Shown in pieces: positions 54,546-58,891 of a DNA stretch of 58,891 nucleotides (within the stretch, counting starts at the first letter, position 1; every line of letters begins with the position of its first letter). The stretch spans positions 1 through 58,891 of the forward strand of contig NZ_DHYG01000001.1 in the NCBI RefSeq assembly GCF_002414005.1, in the 5' to 3' direction. Both the position numbers and the translations under genes were made by a program. The DNA is from Psychrobacter sp. UBA5136 (GTDB taxonomy: Bacteria > Pseudomonadota > Gammaproteobacteria > Pseudomonadales > Moraxellaceae). Below the pieces are notes generated by a model. The model was not told the DNA's origin. It saw only the letters and a program-made list of their open reading frames with translations, and searched no databases.

Positions 54546-55148
54546 TTAGCTTTGGTATAAATGCCAAGCCAAATACAGCATTAAAAACCCTACCAAAGCG
54601 TCCAATATATTCCAAGCTTTTGGTTTGGCAAATAAAGGTCTGAGCAGGCGCGCGCCATAACCTAATGCAAAAAAGAAAAAGAACGATGCACTGACCGCGC
54701 CGACTGTAAAGGCCAATTTACTACTGGCACCGGTTGAAACCATGCCGACCAGCACCAATGTATCTAGATAGACGTGCGGGTTGAGCCAAGTAAAGCCAAA
54801 GCATAATAGCAGGGCTTTTTTTAAACTGGTGACCACTTGACCATCGACAGTGAGTGCATGTGATAGACGTACGCTAGCATATAAGCTTTGTAATCCGTAG
54901 CCTAGCAAGAATACGACGCCAGCAATTTTAGCGATGTTCACAACTTGTGGATAGTGCGCTGTGACCGCGCCAAAGCCTGCTACCCCAGAAGAAATTAAAA
55001 TCGCGTCACTGACGGCGCAAAATAAGCAGACGAAAAATATGTGCTCGCGTTTAAGCCCTTGTTTGAGCACAAAGGCGTTTTGTGAGCCAATGGCGATAAT
55101 CAAGGATAAACCAAGCAAAAAACCCGCGCTATAATCGGTGAAATTCAT
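54546..55148 (-). CDS. LysE/ArgO-family amino-acid exporter
   Basis: About 200 residues with six membrane helices. GSQNAFVLKQGL near the N-terminus and TWLNPHVYLDTLVLVG in the middle are the LysE/ArgO hallmarks; E. coli ArgO exports arginine, Corynebacterium LysE lysine. The frame is open to a TTG at 55172, but the family N-terminus matches the ATG at 55148 (MNFTDYSAG). The nearby lysO-type exporter gives two basic amino-acid exporters in the window. No argP-like regulator gene is adjacent. Confidence 0.88.
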   Translation of the reverse strand: MNFTDYSAGFLLGLSLIIAIGSQNAFVLKQGLKREHIFFVCLFCAVSDAILISSGVAGFGAVTAHYPQVVNIAKIAGVVFLLGYGLQSLYASVRLSHALTVDGQVVTSLKKALLLCFGFTWLNPHVYLDTLVLVGMVSTGASSKLAFTVGAVSASFFFFFALGYGARLLRPLFAKPKAWNILDALVGFLMLYLAWHLYQS

Positions 55149-55341
55149 GATGATTGGCTTATCCTTTAACAATCAAAACGGTGACTTTTACTTACTGGCA
55201 GCGCCCGAAAAAGCTGTTAAGATAAGGGATAAAATGATCAAATGCAATGTGTTTGCTGCAATAGCTGCTACCAAGTCATCAGTACTATTCAGCAATATTA
55301 GTCAGCAATGAATAAAGAATAAGCGAGGAGCAGGGTAGGTC

Positions 55342-56112
55342 ATGGTCATAAGTCTGACAAGAATGCTACAGTCGTTTGGGCAAGCCCAAGATGACCTGCC
55401 AACCATCGCTGCCAAAAATGCTCAGCAAGCTGCCGCTAAAGAAGTTTCTAATAATGCAAATAAGCATGGCGATAGTCGCGATAATCAAGAAAGCATGGAT
55501 ACTTCAGTTTCCAGTTCTTCGCGTAGCGAGCCGCAGCGTACCGAGCGTATTTGTGATGCCTTAGCACAAGTGAATGATATCCGCACGCCGACGCCATTGA
55601 CCGATCGCTATCTAGCCAATCGCGCCCAAATGCGCCCGACCAATAGACCTCCTTTTGACCCAGATACCTTATGGTATCTTAAACATGGACGCTGTCCGAT
55701 TATGACTGAGCTTGTTGATGTGGTCGATGCAGCCACCCTAAATGCCATGCCGATTGAAGCGGTCGCCATATTAGACCGGATTAATAGTAAGCTAAAGCGT
55801 TACCGTGAATGGAGTAGCGAGCTCAACGCCGAGCAACAGCAGCAACATAATGAGCGCCAGTTTGTTATTGATAAGCTGGTGTCCGAAAGTATCCCTGAAG
55901 CGCTACATCACTATGAGCAGCTGCAACGCTTTAGCCCGCATCGCACAAAGAACAATGTCGTGCAAGGGAAAATGACCGCCGGCGATATGCTCACGGATTT
56001 GTTTTTAGACATTGATTACGAGCTTGATGAATTGTTAGATGAATTACATCAAACGGTGATGAATCGTCTTGCGTCCACCCATCGTTATGTCAAAAGCCGT
56101 ACCCAAAGCTAA
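55342..56112 (+). CDS. Unknown family, paralog 1 of 3 (cytoplasmic form)
   Basis: 256 residues, no recognised family. The first 65 residues are Ala/Gln/Ser-rich and look disordered; there is no membrane helix. From about residue 144 it shares a module with the next two genes: LDRINSKLKRY (144-154), QFVIDKLV (173-180), IPEALHHYEQL (184-194), DMLTDLFLDIDYELDELL (215-232) and RLASTHRYVKSR (242-253). The shared part is predicted to be mainly helical. GAGGAG lies upstream of the ATG. Followed by its own terminator. Confidence 0.75.
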   Translation: MVISLTRMLQSFGQAQDDLPTIAAKNAQQAAAKEVSNNANKHGDSRDNQESMDTSVSSSSRSEPQRTERICDALAQVNDIRTPTPLTDRYLANRAQMRPTNRPPFDPDTLWYLKHGRCPIMTELVDVVDAATLNAMPIEAVAILDRINSKLKRYREWSSELNAEQQQQHNERQFVIDKLVSESIPEALHHYEQLQRFSPHRTKNNVVQGKMTAGDMLTDLFLDIDYELDELLDELHQTVMNRLASTHRYVKSRTQS

Positions 56113-56212
56113 CTTGAATTTAACGAGGACTATTCCAGTGTCGCGTAAAAATTTCATGTTTCTGTTTTGTTTGAAAATAACTATAAACACAATCGGTTCA
56201 ATACATAACAAT

Positions 56213-56241
56213 ATAAGGCTTTAATACAGCCTTATTTTTTT
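56213..56241 (+). terminator. Terminator after paralog 1
   Basis: ATAAGGCT (56213-56220) and AGCCTTAT (56228-56235) with a 7-nt loop, then a T run. It lies about 100 bp past the stop and separates paralog 1 from the other two genes. Confidence 0.8.
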
Positions 56242-56347
56242 GTTTAATAATAATGATTAGGTATTATCAAAAACAACAATAGATTCGCCAACCGCGTCTG
56301 CCAAATATTTTTGCTAAGCATTTTTACTAAACAACAAGGATACCCAA

Positions 56348-57001
56348 ATGACCCAACTGACTGCGATGTTCGTGATGTTTATTTTATATGGCGTGCTGCC
56401 AGCAGCTGGGTTGTACCTTGGATATCGTGGTATCAAAAAAATCACGGCGCCCAAAATGCTTGAGTATAAAGCGATGCCGCAATTGGGTTATATACCTGAA
56501 AAAAGCTTGCCAGTTGAGGTCAAAACAGCGCTCGATCAAATCAATGACAAGGGCGAGAAGCTGCGAGTCATTTATGGTGATACCAATAACGATGGCAAAA
56601 TTGATGATAAAGATACCGTCAATGAAACCTACGTTATGATTCAAAATCTAATGGATAGGCATGTGCCACTAGCGTTAGCGGATTATCGCCGCTTGCATGA
56701 CTTAGATGTTGGGAACGGCGCCCTTGCTGATACCACGAAAATTAAGCACTCTGATGTCACGGGCAAAGAGGCACTATTAGAAGTGCTTAGGACGATTAAT
56801 ACCCAATTTGATGACTTGCTGAATGCGTCCTATCATCAAGATGGACAAAAACTACTGGCGACCAATCGATATTTGCAGCAGCGTTTTAGTAATCCAACTA
56901 GCAATTCTAGACTACAACAAATTGATAATAGCGCGGTTGAAGTCCAAGCAATTGAAAATCCAGCTAATAAAGAAACTGATGTAAAAAATATTAAGCTATA
57001 A
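56348..57001 (+). CDS. Unknown family, paralog 2 of 3 (membrane-anchored, EF-hand-like loop)
   Basis: 217 residues with one N-terminal membrane helix (about 5-25) followed by YLGYRGIKK. Shared module: LDQINDKGEKL (62-72), TYVMIQNLMDRHVPLALADY (94-113), ALLEVLRTINTQFDDLL (142-158) and LLATNRYLQQRF (169-180). Between the first two blocks it has an extra acidic loop DTNNDGKIDDKD (78-89), whose Asp/Asn spacing matches a calcium-binding EF-hand or dockerin loop. AAGGA precedes the ATG by about 9 nt. Same strand as paralog 3, 71 bp apart, no terminator between. Confidence 0.75.
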   Translation: MTQLTAMFVMFILYGVLPAAGLYLGYRGIKKITAPKMLEYKAMPQLGYIPEKSLPVEVKTALDQINDKGEKLRVIYGDTNNDGKIDDKDTVNETYVMIQNLMDRHVPLALADYRRLHDLDVGNGALADTTKIKHSDVTGKEALLEVLRTINTQFDDLLNASYHQDGQKLLATNRYLQQRFSNPTSNSRLQQIDNSAVEVQAIENPANKETDVKNIKL

Positions 57002-57072
57002 ATGAGAGATGTTAATAATATTCCAAGTCTAAATGTTTATGCTGAAATAGGTTTAAAGAAGAGTAAAGTAAC

Positions 57073-57642
57073 ATGAGTATATTAATAGGCGTTGGTGTGG
57101 TTGCTACTGTCAGCGTCTTTTATTTGGGTAGAAAGGGCTGGCACGCATTGCATAGAATGGTTGGCATTACTCCAGGCGTGCTGACCTATCAAGATAGTAA
57201 TGCGCCCCTGTTGTTAACTTCTCTCAATTGGCAACAGCTAGATTTGAATAAAAAACATCTAGGAGCTTTATCGGATAAGCAACTGCGCCAATTACAGCAC
57301 ATTGATAAAAAGGTAGCAAACTATCATAACTACCAAAACGAGTTAGAAGCGCAAAATGTAACTTCAGCTATTAACGAGCAGCAATTTGTCTTACATAAAA
57401 TGCTGCATATCCGCTTACCTGAAATGTTAGCCAGTCATTATCATTTAGCAAATATCAATGTAAGCAACCATGTAAGCAACCATACTAAAAGTGGACAGAA
57501 GCAGACTGAGGCGGGTAGGCTGTTACAAGAGGTGTTGGACAGCATTGAGCAGCGTTTGGATGGGTTATTAGAGCGAATGGAAGAGCAACATCTACAAGAA
57601 TTAAAAGTGATGAAAAATTATATTCATAGTCATGACGACTAA
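57073..57642 (+). CDS. Unknown family, paralog 3 of 3 (membrane-anchored)
   Basis: 189 residues. N-terminal membrane helix (about 2-17) directly followed by YLGRKGWHALHRM, which resembles the start of paralog 2. Shared module: LQHIDKKVANY (74-84), QFVLHKMLHIRLPEMLASHY (104-123), LLQEVLDSIEQRLDGLL (150-166) and ELKVMKNYIHSH (176-187). It lacks the EF-hand-like loop. Probably in one operon with paralog 2; ends with a strong terminator. Confidence 0.75.
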   Translation: MSILIGVGVVATVSVFYLGRKGWHALHRMVGITPGVLTYQDSNAPLLLTSLNWQQLDLNKKHLGALSDKQLRQLQHIDKKVANYHNYQNELEAQNVTSAINEQQFVLHKMLHIRLPEMLASHYHLANINVSNHVSNHTKSGQKQTEAGRLLQEVLDSIEQRLDGLLERMEEQHLQELKVMKNYIHSHDD

Positions 57643-57676
57643 GCCTAAAGTGAGTAATACTCTTAAAAAACGCATA

Positions 57677-57716
57677 AAAAAAGCGGTCAATGAATCAGGC
57701 ATTGACCGCTTTTTTA
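57677..57716. terminator. Strong bidirectional terminator
   Basis: AAAAAAGCGGTCAATG (57677-57692) and CATTGACCGCTTTTTT (57700-57715) form a perfect 16-bp stem. It closes paralog 3 from the left and rluB from the right. Confidence 0.88.
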
Positions 57717-57741
57717 TCTGCTAGGATTAATCCCTAATAAA

Positions 57742-58668
57742 TTAACGCTTGTTGTTACGATCGCGGGTATTACGTGAACCGAGACTAGCAGGACTGCCAC
57801 CGCTTTTAGGTTTGGCACTGCTAGGACGGCTATCGCTACGACTGTCAACACGGCGCGCTTTAAGCGGTTTGCTTTTGATACGTTCTTGTTTTTCCTTGGC
57901 TGCACCGTGCAATCCAGTACCGTGACGCGGTCGTAAGCTGACCAAATCGGTTAAGGTATTGATGTCTTTTTTGTCGAGCTCTAAGAAGCGACCAGTACGT
58001 AGCTCTTTTGGCAGCGCAATCGACCCGTAACGCGTACGTAATAGACGGCTAACTTTAAGACCTTGCGATTCAAACAATCGGCGCACTTCACGATTACGAC
58101 CTTCTTTTAGTCTAACGTGATACCATTTATTGACACCTTCACCGCCGCCTTCTTTGATATCTTCAAACTGTGCCATACCATCTTCTAACATGACGCCAGA
58201 CGTTAATGTACGAGCGATGTCTGAGGTTACTTCACCAAGTACACGTACGGCATATTCACGGGTGACTTCGCTAGACGGATGCATCAAACGGTGCGCCATC
58301 TCGCCATCATTGGTAAATAATAACAAACCAGTCGAGTTAATATCCAAGCGCCCAACCATAACCCAGCGATCATGAGACAGTTTTGGTAAACGCTCAAAAA
58401 CCGTTGGGCGACCTTCTGGATCATTAGCCGAGCAAACTTCGCCTTCGGGCTTGTAATAGGCTAAAACACGGCGGCGCTTTTCATTTTCGGCGGTATATTT
58501 AATCTGACGACCGTCAACACGAATCTCATCGCCTTGTTCAACGCGGTCGCCGATGGTTGCGGGTCCATTATTAACGGTCACACGCCCTGCTTTAATCACT
58601 TCTTCCATCTGACGACGTGAGCCAAGTCCCATGCGGGCGAGGGCTTTTTGCAGTTTTTCATCTTTCAT
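57742..58668 (-). CDS. rluB: 23S rRNA pseudouridine 2605 synthase
   Basis: RsuA/RluB/RluE/RluF-type pseudouridine synthase. S4 RNA-binding domain at residues 1-60 (LARMGLGSRRQ), catalytic GRLDINSTGLLL with Asp 109, and RNREVRRLFES. The 50-residue C-terminal tail is basic and Ser/Arg/Lys-rich. The tail and size (308) favour RluB over RluE. AAGGAT lies 6 nt before the ATG, with a TATAAT box 60 bp upstream. Confidence 0.9.
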   Translation of the reverse strand: MKDEKLQKALARMGLGSRRQMEEVIKAGRVTVNNGPATIGDRVEQGDEIRVDGRQIKYTAENEKRRRVLAYYKPEGEVCSANDPEGRPTVFERLPKLSHDRWVMVGRLDINSTGLLLFTNDGEMAHRLMHPSSEVTREYAVRVLGEVTSDIARTLTSGVMLEDGMAQFEDIKEGGGEGVNKWYHVRLKEGRNREVRRLFESQGLKVSRLLRTRYGSIALPKELRTGRFLELDKKDINTLTDLVSLRPRHGTGLHGAAKEKQERIKSKPLKARRVDSRSDSRPSSAKPKSGGSPASLGSRNTRDRNNKR

Positions 58669-58725
58669 AACGATATCCTTGTTTCGGTGGGTTTACATTT
58701 CTCAATGTATTAATATGGACCCAGT

Positions 58726-58731
58726 ATTATA
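58726..58731 (-). promoter_or_regulatory. Probable -10 box of rluB
   Basis: Minus-strand TATAAT about 60 bp upstream of the rluB ATG. The -35 region is weak (TTAAAC about 19 bp further up). Downstream of this box the window (to 58891) shows nothing further that I can annotate. Confidence 0.45.
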
Positions 58732-58891
58732 CGCTATTTATCGAAGTTATGTTTAAGATTAGCTTTTAAGGCTTACATTATTGATAAGTTAGGCTTTATT
58801 ACGTGGTTATGTGTTCAATTGAGATTGATATATCTGACGAAAAGTAAATATAAATAGATTGTTACTCTTATCTAGGGCGTGTCATCAATTA

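Overview
The window looks like a chromosomal segment of a Psychrobacter-type gammaproteobacterium (Moraxellaceae). This rests on the dut-algC-argB order, a fused nuoCD inside a full nuoA-N operon, moderate AT-leaning composition, frequent AAGGA(T) ribosome binding sites with several TTG starts, and a trimethylamine monooxygenase typical of marine or cold-adapted bacteria. I see no phage, no insertion sequence with a transposase, no CRISPR array and no rRNA or tRNA gene. Most of it is core genome.

Layout. 84-8429 (minus): macAB efflux pump, then leuS, lptE and holA. 8668-9315: an ArsC/Spx-like reductase convergent with a tiny membrane protein. 9334-16316 (minus): dut-algC-argB, mgtE and rep. 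16317-17195: a gene-free interval upstream of nuo. 17196-33566 (plus): the complete 13-gene NADH:quinone oxidoreductase operon, closed by a strong terminator. 33771-41814: ferredoxin-NADP reductase, an unknown 265-residue protein, a TonB-like protein, MscS, ybeY and phoH, then the ubiquinone hydroxylase pair (to 43190). 43218-45259: three tandem OmpA/TSP3 lipoproteins, the first frameshifted. 45296-46207: LysO-type exporter. 46377-51820: NAD de novo synthesis genes nadA-nadB and nadC around a Nudix-like regulator. 52101-55148: MarC, trimethylamine monooxygenase and a LysE/ArgO exporter. 55342-57642: three small proteins of unknown function that are diverged paralogs. 57742-58668: rluB.

How the genes work together. 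Complex I (nuo) and the two ubiquinone-ring hydroxylases serve the quinone-linked respiratory chain, and NAD synthesis supplies its electron carrier. nadA, nadB and nadC make the whole aspartate-to-nicotinate-mononucleotide route. A 21-bp palindrome upstream of nadA recurs, 19 of 21 bases identical, just downstream of the -10 of nadC, with the Nudix/winged-helix regulator between them. This is the best supported regulatory circuit in the window.

The most novel-looking items are the NAD operator/regulator pair, the three-member unknown paralog family at 55342-57642, and the decaying tandem lipoprotein array. Smaller curiosities are a long imperfect inverted repeat that may be a MITE-like element, a 43-bp tandem duplication, a sugar phosphomutase with an altered active-site loop, and complex I subunits with lineage-specific extensions. 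All calls come from reading the sequence; no database search was run.
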